Source of the DNA: Deltaproteobacteria bacterium
GTDB taxonomy: Bacteria; Myxococcota_A; UBA9160; UBA6930
Reading direction: 5' to 3'
DNA: 64,000 nt
Assembly (NCBI GenBank): GCA_029261815.1
Contig: JAJDAQ010000137.1
Location: 1-64,000, forward strand
In this document: one piece after another, positions 25,856 to 33,930 of the stretch
How the letters are laid out: each line of letters starts with the position of its first letter
How positions within the stretch are numbered: position 1 is the first letter of the stretch
Notes under the pieces: generated by a model
Databases searched by the model: none
What the model saw: the letters and a program-made list of their open reading frames with translations, nothing else
Told to the model about the DNA's origin: nothing
Position numbers and translations under genes: made by a program

Positions 25856-27544
25856 GTGAGCGACGAAGCGGAACGCCCGCTCGATTTCATTCGACAGATC
25901 GTCGAGGCCGATCTCGCGTCGGGCAAGCACACGACCATCGTGACGCGGTGGCCGCCCGAGCCCAATGGCTACCTCCACATCGGCCACACGAAGGCCATCT
26001 GGATCAACAGCAGCATTGCGGCCGAGTATGGGGGGCGTTGCCACCTGCGGTTCGACGACACCAACCCGGCCGCAGAAAGTGTGGAATTCGTCGAAGCGCA
26101 GAAGGAAGACATGCGCTGGCTCGGGTTCGACTGGGGTGAGCACGGTTACTTCGCGAGCGACTACTTCCCGCAGCTCTACGAATACGCGCTCGAACTGATC
26201 CGGCGGGGTCATGCCTTTGTGTGCGACCTCAGCTCCGAAGAAATCGAAGCCCGTCGCGGCACCTTGACCCAGGCAGGAGAAGAAAGCCCCTTCCGCGACC
26301 GGTCCGTCGAAGAGAACCTCGACCTCTTCCAGCGAATGCGCGCGGGCGAGTTCGCACCGGGCGACCGCGCGCTGCGGGCCAAGATCGACATGGGCTCGTC
26401 GGTCCTTCCGATGCGGGACCCCTTGATCTACCGCGTGGTCGATGCCGTTCACCACCGCACTGGCAGCGAGTGGCCCATCTACCCGCTCTACGACTTCGCG
26501 CATTGCCTCTCGGACGCGATCGAGGGCGTCACCCACTCGCTCTGCACGCTCGAGTTCGCGGACCGCCGGCCGTTGTACGAATGGATCCTCGAAGCGCTCG
26601 ACATCCCCGAACCGCGTCCGCGCCAGATCGAGTTCAACCCGCTCAACTTCTCGCATACCGTCCTGAGCAAGCGATTCCTGAGGCGACTGGTCGAGGACGA
26701 CCTCGTTTCCGGCTGGGACGATCCGAGGCTCCCCACGATCGCGGCGCTACGCCGTCGTGGCGTCCCGCCGAAGGCGTTGATGTCGCTCTGCAGCAAGGTC
26801 GGCGTCACCCGACGCGAGGAAGCAACGGTCGAGCTCTCTCGTCTCGACTTCGAAATCCGCGACGAGCTCAACCGCACGGCACAGCGTCGCCTCGGTGTGC
26901 TTCGTCCGCTCAAGGTGGTCATCGAGAACTACCCCGAAGACGAGACCGAGATGCTGCCGGCGCTGAACAACCCGGAAGACGCAGACGCGGGAACCCGCGA
27001 TGTCCCCTTCTCCCGCGAGCTCTGGATCGACCGCGACGACTTCATCGAGGACCCGCCGAAGAAGTTCAATCGCATGTCGGTCGGCCGCGAGGTTCGCCTG
27101 CGAGCGGCCTACTTCGTCACCACGACCGAAGTCGTGAAGGATGCAAACGGCGATGTGATCGAGCTGCGCTGCACCTATGACCCGGCAACGCGCGGTGGCG
27201 ACGCCCCCGACGGCCGCAAGGTTCGTGGAACCATTCACTGGGTGTCGGCCGCCCACGCGGTCGATGCCGAGATCCGGCTCTACGATGTGCTGTTCGAAGC
27301 CGAGGACCCTTTCGATCTTCCGGACGGCGTCGAGTTCATCGATCGCCTCAACCCGAATGCGCTCGAGACGCTGACGACTTGCCCTCTCGAGCCCTCGGTC
27401 GCCGACCTTCCGGCGGGGACGACCTTCCAACTGGAGCGGGCCGGCTATTTCTCGGTCGACCCGGACACGACGGCCGAGCACCTGGTACTGAACCGGACCG
27501 TCGGACTCCGCGACACGTGGGCCAAGATCGCCAGGAAGGGGTGA
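25856..27544 (+). CDS. glnS: Glutaminyl-tRNA synthetase
   Basis: 562 residues, normal length. Class I synthetase: PPEPNGYLHIGH places HIGH at 41-44, FDDTNP follows, and the KMSKS loop appears as VLSKRFL near residue 265. The C-terminal half has the GlnRS-type beta-barrel anticodon domain (FSRELWIDRDDF, KFNRMSVGREVRLR). It charges tRNA-Gln with glutamine directly, which argues for a proteobacteria-like lineage rather than the amidotransferase route alone. GTG start with GGGAGGAGG seven bases upstream. Followed by prs. Confidence 0.95.
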   Translation: MSDEAERPLDFIRQIVEADLASGKHTTIVTRWPPEPNGYLHIGHTKAIWINSSIAAEYGGRCHLRFDDTNPAAESVEFVEAQKEDMRWLGFDWGEHGYFASDYFPQLYEYALELIRRGHAFVCDLSSEEIEARRGTLTQAGEESPFRDRSVEENLDLFQRMRAGEFAPGDRALRAKIDMGSSVLPMRDPLIYRVVDAVHHRTGSEWPIYPLYDFAHCLSDAIEGVTHSLCTLEFADRRPLYEWILEALDIPEPRPRQIEFNPLNFSHTVLSKRFLRRLVEDDLVSGWDDPRLPTIAALRRRGVPPKALMSLCSKVGVTRREEATVELSRLDFEIRDELNRTAQRRLGVLRPLKVVIENYPEDETEMLPALNNPEDADAGTRDVPFSRELWIDRDDFIEDPPKKFNRMSVGREVRLRAAYFVTTTEVVKDANGDVIELRCTYDPATRGGDAPDGRKVRGTIHWVSAAHAVDAEIRLYDVLFEAEDPFDLPDGVEFIDRLNPNALETLTTCPLEPSVADLPAGTTFQLERAGYFSVDPDTTAEHLVLNRTVGLRDTWAKIARKG

Positions 27545-27597
27545 CTTCGGTACGCTCGGGTTCCGCGCCCCCCGGCCCGGATCGACATCTCTGAGAG

Positions 27598-27635
27598 GGA
27601 GGTGTGGGCCAACCGTTGGGGCGACGGTTACCTCC
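27598..27635 (+). promoter_or_regulatory. Structured leader hairpin of prs
   Basis: GGAGGT (27598-27603) pairs with ACCTCC (27630-27635), and directly inside AACCGT (27611-27616) pairs with ACGGTT (27624-27629) around a seven-base loop, with a seven-base bulge on the 5' side. The hairpin ends immediately before AGGGGG, the probable ribosome site of prs, and itself contains a Shine-Dalgarno-like GGAGG paired to an anti-Shine-Dalgarno-like CCTCC. It could control prs translation; no known riboswitch class is recognised. Confidence 0.5.
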
Positions 27636-27646
27636 AGGGGGACGCC

Positions 27647-28591
27647 ATGCCCGGCGAGATCAAGGTCATCAGCGGTTCGAGTCACCCCGCGCTCGCTGAG
27701 AAGATTTGCAACCACCTCGGTGTCGAGCGCTGCCCCACCGAAGTGGTGCGCTTCTCGAACGAGAACATGATGGTTCAAATCGAAGAGAACGTGCGCGGCG
27801 CGGATGTCTTCGTCGTGCAGCCGTCCTGCCCACCGGTCTCTGACGGCATCGTCGAGTTGCTCATCACCATCGACGCGCTGAAGCATGCGTCGGCCGATCG
27901 CATCACGGCCGTCGTGCCCTACTTCCCGTACGCCCGCAGCGACAAGAAGGACCGGCCGAGGATCTCGATCACGGCCCGGCTCATGGCCGACCTGCTCGAG
28001 ACGGCCGGCGCCGACCGCGTGCTGACGATGGATCTCCACTCGCCCCAGGTCCAAGGCTTCTTCCGGATTCCGGCCGACCAGCTCCAGGCCGCTCCGATCC
28101 TGTGCGACTACCTGACCGAGAACCGCGACCTCTCGAACTACGTGCTCGTGGCCGGCGATGTCGGAGAGAGCAAGGAGATCGGCTCCTACGCCAACCGGTT
28201 GAACCTGCCCATCGCCATCGTCGACAAGCGCCGCGACGGCGACGACGAGAACGCGCGCGCCACGAACCTGATCGGCGATGTCCGCGGCAAGCACGCGCTC
28301 ATCATCGATGACGAAATCGCCAGCGGCGGAACGATGATGGAGGCGACGCGATTCGTCCTCGAAAGCGGCGCGGCGTCGGTCGAAGCCGCCTGCGTCCACC
28401 CGGTCTTGTCCGGAAAGGCCGTCGAACGCATCGAGGCATCGCCGCTAACGAACCTTGTTGTCACCGACACGATGCCGGTTCCGACCGAGAAGCGAATCGA
28501 CAAGATCCACGTCGAATCGGTGGCGCGCCTCTTCGCTGAAGCGATCAAGGCCATCCACGGCGGCTTCAGCGTCTCGACGCTGTTCCGCTAG
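27647..28591 (+). CDS. prs: Ribose-phosphate pyrophosphokinase
   Basis: 314 residues. It makes PRPP from ribose 5-phosphate and ATP. Signatures: FSNENMMVQIEENVRGADVF near residue 38, YFPYARSDKKDRPR near 97 (flexible-loop region), the metal/ATP segment DLHSPQVQGFF near 128 and the PRPP loop IIDDEIASGGTM near 220. The ATG at 27647 is preferred over an in-frame GTG at 27602, because homologous N-termini begin at this point and AGGGGG sits five bases before it. Same strand as glnS with a 102-base structured gap. Confidence 0.95.
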   Translation: MPGEIKVISGSSHPALAEKICNHLGVERCPTEVVRFSNENMMVQIEENVRGADVFVVQPSCPPVSDGIVELLITIDALKHASADRITAVVPYFPYARSDKKDRPRISITARLMADLLETAGADRVLTMDLHSPQVQGFFRIPADQLQAAPILCDYLTENRDLSNYVLVAGDVGESKEIGSYANRLNLPIAIVDKRRDGDDENARATNLIGDVRGKHALIIDDEIASGGTMMEATRFVLESGAASVEAACVHPVLSGKAVERIEASPLTNLVVTDTMPVPTEKRIDKIHVESVARLFAEAIKAIHGGFSVSTLFR

Positions 28592-28600
28592 GCAGTCGAT

Positions 28601-29347
28601 TCAGACAGGCGGCGCCACGGCGCTCACGACTTCGGAAACCACGGCCGGGCGGCCATCGGTTCCATGAAGTGACGGGTGTTCGTGCAGCAGCTTGTCGAGG
28701 TGCTCGCGCGAGGCCGCGTCGAGTTCCTTGAACTCGAGACCGGCTTCGCCGGCGCCACTCCGCCGCACCACACGAGCGGAAACGACCAGCGGCGGAAGCG
28801 ATCCGCCGGTATGCAGGGCGATCTCGACTTCACTCCCGATCGCGAGATCTGCCCCCGCATCGATGCGCATACCGGTCGCCGAGAGGTCTTGTCCGATCAG
28901 CACACACGGCCCCCCGGCACCCCGGGCAATGACGCGGCGCTCGTAAGGCATCCGCTCGACGATGCGGCGATCGCCGCGCGGCTCGAGGACTTCGGCGAGC
29001 GCTCGAAAGACACGATCGAGGGTCCCCGCAAACGCGGGCCGGAAGCGAGCCGCGGCATGGCACACGCCGGTGGGTTCGCCCGAAACGGATTCTGACCAGA
29101 CGATGTCACCGCGAACCGGATGCGGCCAACGACCACCCATCCCTGCAGGCAGCCAGAACCACAGTGTGTGGCCGGCCGTCAGCGGCTCTTCGCAGCGGAT
29201 CCGCGCGCCAGCCAGCGAGAGATCGATCAATTGCGCCGGAAGCCGCCGCAGGCCGCTCCAGACCCGGATGGGCCGGTCGAGCGGCACACGCAGCGCGAGG
29301 CGCCGTTCAGCAATGGCCGTGGTCACAGCAGACGAAGCGTTGGACAT
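28601..29347 (-). CDS. Protein with two PilZ domains
   Basis: 248 residues. Two PilZ modules in tandem: the first has RRLALRV near residue 15 and DLSLAGARI near 42; the second has RMPYERRV near 131 and DLSATGMRI near 153. The R-x-x-x-R plus D/N-x-S-x-x-G pair is the c-di-GMP binding signature, and both copies look intact. It probably senses cyclic di-GMP in surface or motility control. No Shine-Dalgarno is close to the ATG; a strong hairpin lies 18 bases upstream. Convergent with prs, nine bases apart. Confidence 0.85.
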   Translation of the reverse strand: MSNASSAVTTAIAERRLALRVPLDRPIRVWSGLRRLPAQLIDLSLAGARIRCEEPLTAGHTLWFWLPAGMGGRWPHPVRGDIVWSESVSGEPTGVCHAAARFRPAFAGTLDRVFRALAEVLEPRGDRRIVERMPYERRVIARGAGGPCVLIGQDLSATGMRIDAGADLAIGSEVEIALHTGGSLPPLVVSARVVRRSGAGEAGLEFKELDAASREHLDKLLHEHPSLHGTDGRPAVVSEVVSAVAPPV

Positions 29348-29364
29348 CGGAAGGGAGTCGTTTC

Positions 29365-29388
29365 CTGGAGCGCAGCACCGCGCTCCAG
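29365..29388 (-). promoter_or_regulatory. Perfect 9-bp-stem hairpin upstream of the PilZ gene
   Basis: CTGGAGCGC and GCGCTCCAG flank a six-base loop. The hairpin ends 17 bases before the PilZ start. On the minus strand it is not followed by a T-tract, so a factor-independent terminator for the upstream esterase gene is unlikely; on the plus strand CCTTTTC follows but no plus gene ends here. It may be an operator or a translational control stem. Confidence 0.5.
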
Positions 29389-29427
29389 CCTTTTCGGCCC
29401 CTCAGGGCTTCCCCTGTAGTTCCGACC

Positions 29428-30366
29428 TCACCCCTCGAATGCGGCGCGTAGGGCGGCGCAGGACTGGTCCACGGCATCGTTCGCGGCCTGCGCCAGCCCA
29501 CCCATCGAGAAGAAGCCATGGATCATGCCGTCGTACCGGGTGGCCTGGGTGGACACCCCTGCCTCCTTCAGCCGCACGGCGAAGGCCTCGCCTTCATCTC
29601 GCAGCGGATCGAACTCGGCGGTAATGACGAGGGCCGGCGGCAGCCCCGACAGGTCGGCGGCGTGGATCGGCGCGCAGTAGGCCTGGGTCCGGTCGCCCAC
29701 ATCGGGGACGTAGTGGTCCCAGAACCACTTCATGCTCGACGTCGTCAGGAAATAACCCTCTGCGTTGTCGATGTACGAAACGCGGCTGAAGTCCGCGTCA
29801 GTCACGGGGTAGATGAGGAGCTGGAAAGCAATCGACGGACCGCTCTGGTCGCGCGCCATCAGCGAAACGGCCGCTGCCAGATTCCCGCCGGCGCTGTCAC
29901 CACCGACCGCGATCCGGGTCGCGTCGATGCCGAGCTCGTTCGCGTGGTCGGCCACCCATTGCGTCGCGGCATAACAATCCTCGGCCGCTGCCGGGTATCG
30001 GTGTTCGGGAGCCAGGCGATAGTCGATGGACACGACGACGCACGGGCTACCCTTCGCCAACGCACGGCAAGTGCCATCGTGCGTCTCCAGACTGCCGATC
30101 ACCCAGCCGCCGCCATGGAAATAGACCAGCACCGGCAGGTTCGGTGCATTGCTGGGACGGTAGATGCGAACCGGGAGGTCCCCTCCCGGCCCCGGGATCA
30201 CGCGGTCCTCGACCGATGGGAGTTCGATCGGCTCTCCGGCCGGAATCGCGGTTCCAGTCATCTCGAAGAACCCGCGGGCCTCAACCGGATCCATCTGGTC
30301 CAGGGTCGGGCCCGGATTGGCGGCCATGGCGTCGAGCAGGGGTTTCAGGGCAGCGTCGAGGGGCAT
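29428..30366 (-). CDS. Alpha/beta hydrolase, hormone-sensitive-lipase (acetyl esterase) family
   Basis: 312 residues. HGGGW at 84-88 is the oxyanion-hole motif, SIDYRLAPEHRYPAA follows near 113, and GDSAGG has the nucleophile Ser158. EFDPLRDEG and DGMIHGF near the end provide the acid and histidine. These enzymes hydrolyse short acyl esters or lactones. ATG at 30366 with GGAG eight bases before. Divergent from the serine-hydrolase gene; both may act on esters. Confidence 0.9.
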   Translation of the reverse strand: MPLDAALKPLLDAMAANPGPTLDQMDPVEARGFFEMTGTAIPAGEPIELPSVEDRVIPGPGGDLPVRIYRPSNAPNLPVLVYFHGGGWVIGSLETHDGTCRALAKGSPCVVVSIDYRLAPEHRYPAAAEDCYAATQWVADHANELGIDATRIAVGGDSAGGNLAAAVSLMARDQSGPSIAFQLLIYPVTDADFSRVSYIDNAEGYFLTTSSMKWFWDHYVPDVGDRTQAYCAPIHAADLSGLPPALVITAEFDPLRDEGEAFAVRLKEAGVSTQATRYDGMIHGFFSMGGLAQAANDAVDQSCAALRAAFEG

Positions 30367-30468
30367 GGTGAACTCCGGTGCGCCAGCAGGCGTCGTGCGG
30401 GAACGGGCCAGCACTCTACGCCGCCGCCCTCCCCGCCCGCAAATCGCCCACTCGTCCCGCGTCGGCGA

Positions 30469-30474
30469 TACACT
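30469..30474 (+). promoter_or_regulatory. -10-like box TACACT
   Basis: GCGATACACT in the gap before the serine hydrolase gene at 30494. A start of transcription about seven bases downstream would leave a 13-base leader that contains GGAGGAA. The same box TACACT precedes the amidohydrolase gene at 60210-60215. No convincing -35 hexamer. Confidence 0.3.
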
Positions 30475-30493
30475 GCGCGGCCGGAGGAACGCC

Positions 30494-31711
30494 ATGACCC
30501 GTCCCGAAGACGTCGGCCTGTCGAGCGAACGGCTCGCACGGATCGACGAACACATGACCCGCCGTTACATCGCCCCGGGCAAGATCGCCGGCTGTCTGAC
30601 GCTGGTCGCCCGACGCGGAGAGATCGTCCACTGCTCTCCACTGGGCCAGCGGGACCTCGAACGCGGCCGACCCATGGAACGGGACACCCTGGTCCGGATC
30701 TACTCGATGACGAAGCCCATCGTGTCGGTGGCCCTGATGAGCTTGTACGAAGAGGGGCACTTCGCGCTCGGCGATCCAGTCGATCGGTACATCCCCGAGT
30801 GGCGCGACCTCGGCGTGTACGAGACCGGCAACCACCCGCACTTCCTCACCCGCCCTCCGGAACGGCGCATGACGATCCGCGATCTCCTCTCCCATCAGTC
30901 AGGGCTCACCTACGGCTTCATGGAGCGGACCAACGTGGATGCCGCCTACCGCAAGCTCGGCCTCTCGGGGGAGAAGGAAGGCCGCACCCTCAAGGACATG
31001 ATCGACGGGCTCGCGACGCTTCCGTTGCTATTCGATCCCGGCTCTGCCTGGAGCTACTCGGTCGCCACCGATGTCGTCGGCTATCTCTGCGAGGTGTTCT
31101 CGGGCAAGTCCCTCGACGTCTTCCTCCAGGAACGCATCTTGGGGCCCCTGGGCATGACGGACACGGCATTTTCGGTCCCGCCCGAAAAGCGCGACCGCTT
31201 CGCCACCAATTATTCGCGACGCCGCGACAAGTCGCTCAAGGTCGAGGACGACCCGGAGACGAGTCCCTATTGCGGAGACGTCACGTTCTTCAGTGGCGGC
31301 GGCGGCCTGGTCTCGACCGCGGACGACTACGCGCGCTTCTGCCAGATGCTGCTCAATGGCGGTGAACTCAAAGGCGCACGCATCCTCGGTCGCAAGACGA
31401 TCGAGTTGATGACGCTGAACCACCTCCCGGACGGCAAGGACCTGTCCGACTGTGCCGTTGGCGCATTCGGCGAAACGCCGTATGCGGGCCAGGGCTTCGG
31501 TCTCGGCTTCTCCGTCGTGCAAGACCTCGCGCGCGGTCAGGCCATCGGCTCGATCGGCGAATTCGCATGGGGCGGCGCCGCGAGCACGGTCTTCTGGGTG
31601 GACCCCGCCGAAGAACTCTTCGTCGTATTCCTGACCCAGCTCATGCCGAGTCAAACCTTCGATTTCCGCGGCCAACTGAAGCGCCTCATCTACCCCGCGA
31701 TCATCGACTGA
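30494..31711 (+). CDS. Beta-lactamase-related serine hydrolase (class C/esterase family)
   Basis: 405 residues. The SMTK tetrad (Ser71, Lys74) and a later WSYSV tyrosine motif near residue 185 identify the penicillin-binding-like hydrolase fold; the third box reads EFAWGGAAST. Many such proteins (EstB-like) are esterases rather than beta-lactamases, and the SYSV in place of YxN favours esterase. No signal peptide. GGAGGAA lies six bases before the ATG. Followed one base later by the GST-like gene, then an SDR gene, so a three-gene operon. Confidence 0.85.
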   Translation: MTRPEDVGLSSERLARIDEHMTRRYIAPGKIAGCLTLVARRGEIVHCSPLGQRDLERGRPMERDTLVRIYSMTKPIVSVALMSLYEEGHFALGDPVDRYIPEWRDLGVYETGNHPHFLTRPPERRMTIRDLLSHQSGLTYGFMERTNVDAAYRKLGLSGEKEGRTLKDMIDGLATLPLLFDPGSAWSYSVATDVVGYLCEVFSGKSLDVFLQERILGPLGMTDTAFSVPPEKRDRFATNYSRRRDKSLKVEDDPETSPYCGDVTFFSGGGGLVSTADDYARFCQMLLNGGELKGARILGRKTIELMTLNHLPDGKDLSDCAVGAFGETPYAGQGFGLGFSVVQDLARGQAIGSIGEFAWGGAASTVFWVDPAEELFVVFLTQLMPSQTFDFRGQLKRLIYPAIID

Positions 31712-31712
31712 A

Positions 31713-32492
31713 ATGGCCGACTACGTCTCGATCGAAGAAGCCCGTGCCGCATCGGGGTTGCGCCTGGTCCTGACCCAGGGAGTTCCCGGACCGTGGGGAG
31801 AGGCCGCGAAGGCGATCTTCCATGTGAAGGGCATCCCGTACCTGCGCGTGCCCCAAGATGGTGGCGGCGACAACGCGGAGTTGGTCGCCTGGACCGGCCA
31901 CGCCAACGCACCCACCGCCGTGTGGAACAACGAGGCGCCGCTCGCAGGGCGCAACGAGATCCTCCTGCTCGCAGAACGCATTGCGCCAGACCCGCCGCTG
32001 CTTCCGGCCGACCCCTTCGACCGGGCCACGGTGCTGGGCATCTCCCACGAGATCGGGGGCGAAGACGGCTTCGGTTGGTGCCGCCGGCACCAGTTGCTCG
32101 CCCCCATGTTCGCGATGCCAGACCCGCCGGAAGTGCTTGCGAAGACGCGGGACAACCTGGGCCAACGCTATGCGTACTCGGAAGCGGCGGTCGTGCGTGC
32201 CTCCGTACGCTGCGTGGACATCTTGAACGGCCTCTCGGCCAGGCTGCACCGCCAACGAGATGCGGGCAGTGATTACTTCGTCGGCGACGGCTTGACGGCC
32301 GCCGATCTCTACTGGGCCACCTTCTGTGCGATCGCCGCCCCGCTCCCCCAGGACGTGTGCTCGATGAGTCCGTTCATGCGCGCCGGCTACACCCTGACCG
32401 AGGGTCCCGTGTTCGATGCGATCGATCCGATCCTGCTCGAACATCGGGACCGCATCTACGACCGCCATCTCGAGCTACCGCTCGACTTCTAG
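31713..32492 (+). CDS. Glutathione S-transferase-like protein
   Basis: 259 residues. The first 85 residues suit a thioredoxin-like fold (LRLVLTQGVPGPWGEAAKAI, then AWTGHANAPTAVWNNEAPL, quoted in part) and the C-terminal helical domain has DYFVGDGLTAADLYWATF, the N-capping/ASDx signature of GST C-domains. A conventional catalytic Ser/Cys/Tyr near the N-terminus is not obvious. Lies one base after the serine hydrolase stop, eight bases before the SDR gene. Confidence 0.75.
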   Translation: MADYVSIEEARAASGLRLVLTQGVPGPWGEAAKAIFHVKGIPYLRVPQDGGGDNAELVAWTGHANAPTAVWNNEAPLAGRNEILLLAERIAPDPPLLPADPFDRATVLGISHEIGGEDGFGWCRRHQLLAPMFAMPDPPEVLAKTRDNLGQRYAYSEAAVVRASVRCVDILNGLSARLHRQRDAGSDYFVGDGLTAADLYWATFCAIAAPLPQDVCSMSPFMRAGYTLTEGPVFDAIDPILLEHRDRIYDRHLELPLDF

Positions 32493-32500
32493 GGAGCCCC

Positions 32501-33361
32501 ATGGAACACGTACAAGGCAAGACTGCGGTCATCACGGGCGCTGCAAGCGGCATCGGACGCGCGATGGCGCGCACCTTCGGCGAAGCCGGCATGCGCGTCG
32601 TCATGGCCGACGTCGAAGGCACATCGCTCGAACAAGCCCGCAAAGACGTCGCCGCAGCCGGCATCGAAGCCGTCGCCCACGTCTGCGACGTCTCGCAGGC
32701 CGACGCCGTAAGCGGCCTCGCGGAGGTCGCGAAGGACGCTTTCGGAGGCATTCACGTCGTCTGCAACAACGCCGGCGTCTTCGCCGGCGGGACGACCTGG
32801 GGCACCCCCTCGAGCGACTACGAATGGGTCATCAACGTGAACATCTGGGGCGTCATCCATGGCCTCCAAACGTTCGTGCCGATCCTGCTCGAGCAGGACG
32901 AACCCGGTCATGTAGTGAACACGGCCTCGATGGCTGGCCTCACGACGGGCCCGATGACCGCCGCCTACTTCATGAGCAAACACGCCGTCGTGTCGATGTC
33001 CGAGAGTCTCTTCCACGAGTTGAAGGCGCGCGAAGCCAAGGTGGGTGTGTCGGTCGTCTGTCCTGAACTCGTGGACACACGAATCGGCGAAGCCGAGCGC
33101 AACCGTCCGCACCACCTGAAGCGCGATGACGAAGAACTGCCCAACGAGACGAAGCTCGTCGAGGCCGCGATCAAGGCATCGACGCCCACCGGTGTCGAGC
33201 CCAAGGTCCTCGCCGAGCGCGCGCTGGCCGCCATCCAGGAGAACCAGTTCTGGGTCCTCCCCCCAGACGGCGACCCCTGGCGCCGCGCCGCCAAACAACG
33301 CTGCGACGACATCGTCCACGCCAGAAACCCCACCCTCGCCGGCCCCGCCGCCGGCGACTAG
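32501..33361 (+). CDS. Short-chain dehydrogenase/reductase
   Basis: 286 residues. Classical SDR: TGAASGIGRA at about 12-21 for the cofactor, NNAG near 91 and catalytic YFMSK near 158. AGGGAG lies four bases before the ATG. The tail (after about residue 205) is longer than usual, with WVLPPDGDPWRRAAKQR, like SDRs of terpenoid or steroid alcohol metabolism that end by a membrane-proximal helix. Third gene of the operon starting at 30494. Confidence 0.85.
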   Translation: MEHVQGKTAVITGAASGIGRAMARTFGEAGMRVVMADVEGTSLEQARKDVAAAGIEAVAHVCDVSQADAVSGLAEVAKDAFGGIHVVCNNAGVFAGGTTWGTPSSDYEWVINVNIWGVIHGLQTFVPILLEQDEPGHVVNTASMAGLTTGPMTAAYFMSKHAVVSMSESLFHELKAREAKVGVSVVCPELVDTRIGEAERNRPHHLKRDDEELPNETKLVEAAIKASTPTGVEPKVLAERALAAIQENQFWVLPPDGDPWRRAAKQRCDDIVHARNPTLAGPAAGD

Positions 33362-33412
33362 CCGACCCCACCCCCATCCCGGAGCGACGTCGGTGACGCC
33401 CGCAGTCCGGGG

Positions 33413-33539
33413 CCGGGGCATGGCGGAGCGGAAGTAAAGCGCAGCAGGAACCGGGTGTTGCCACCACCACCGTAGAGCGTTTCAATCCCTGCACAGCCTG
33501 TACCTCCAGGCGAGCCATTCCGCTCCGCCATGCCCCGGA
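33413..33539. repeat. 21-bp perfect inverted repeat with 85-base core
   Basis: Arm 33413-33433 begins CCGGGGCATGGCGGAGCGGA; arm 33519-33539 is its exact reverse complement. The core holds smaller pairs such as GGTG/CACC and CCTG/CAGG. It fills the gap between the SDR and the VOC genes. It could be a non-autonomous transposon-like element, a palindromic intergenic repeat or a structured RNA; no flanking target duplication is evident and no second copy is seen in this window. Confidence 0.6.
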
Positions 33540-33552
33540 CCCGGCCCTCCGC

Positions 33553-33930
33553 ATGCTCTCCCCCGCCATCCCCCAACTCTTCGTCACCGACTTCGCGAGA
33601 GCCCTCGCCTTCTACCGCGACCGCCTGGGCTTCTCGGTCGCCTTCACCTACGGCGAGCCGCCCTTCTACGGCATGGTCGAACGCGGCGACGCGAAGCTGA
33701 ACCTCCGGCACGTCGACCAGTCGCCCTGGCGCGACAACGTGCGAAACGACGACGACCTGCTGGCGGTCGCGATCCAGGTCTCCGACGTCGACGCTCTCTA
33801 CGCCGAGCTACGCGCGCAGGCCGTCCCGGTGCACCAGGAACTCAAACAGCAGCCATGGGGAACGCGCGACTTCATCGTCGCGGACCCCGATGGAAACCGG
33901 ATCGGCTTCGCGAGCCTTGCCGTTGACTAA
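33553..33930 (+). CDS. VOC family protein (glyoxalase/bleomycin-resistance fold)
   Basis: 125 residues, one complete vicinal-oxygen-chelate unit: IPQLFVTDFARALAFYRDRL at the start and DFIVADPDGNRIGFA at the end. Such small single-unit proteins are usually dimers; function ranges from antibiotic binding to lyases. Its stop is shared with the convergent acyl-CoA dehydrogenase gene as CTAA. Confidence 0.8.
   Translation: MLSPAIPQLFVTDFARALAFYRDRLGFSVAFTYGEPPFYGMVERGDAKLNLRHVDQSPWRDNVRNDDDLLAVAIQVSDVDALYAELRAQAVPVHQELKQQPWGTRDFIVADPDGNRIGFASLAVD

Noticed and set aside
27598-27635. Known riboswitch class in the prs leader
   Set aside because: No conserved core of any riboswitch I know can be read in 38 bases; only the stems are supported.
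27602-27647. Fifteen-codon N-terminal extension of prs from GTG 27602
   Set aside because: The region forms a strong hairpin and its translation does not resemble PRPP synthetase N-termini; the ribosome site supports 27647.
29365-29388. Factor-independent terminator
   Set aside because: The T-rich tail needed after the stem is missing on the minus strand, where both flanking genes lie.
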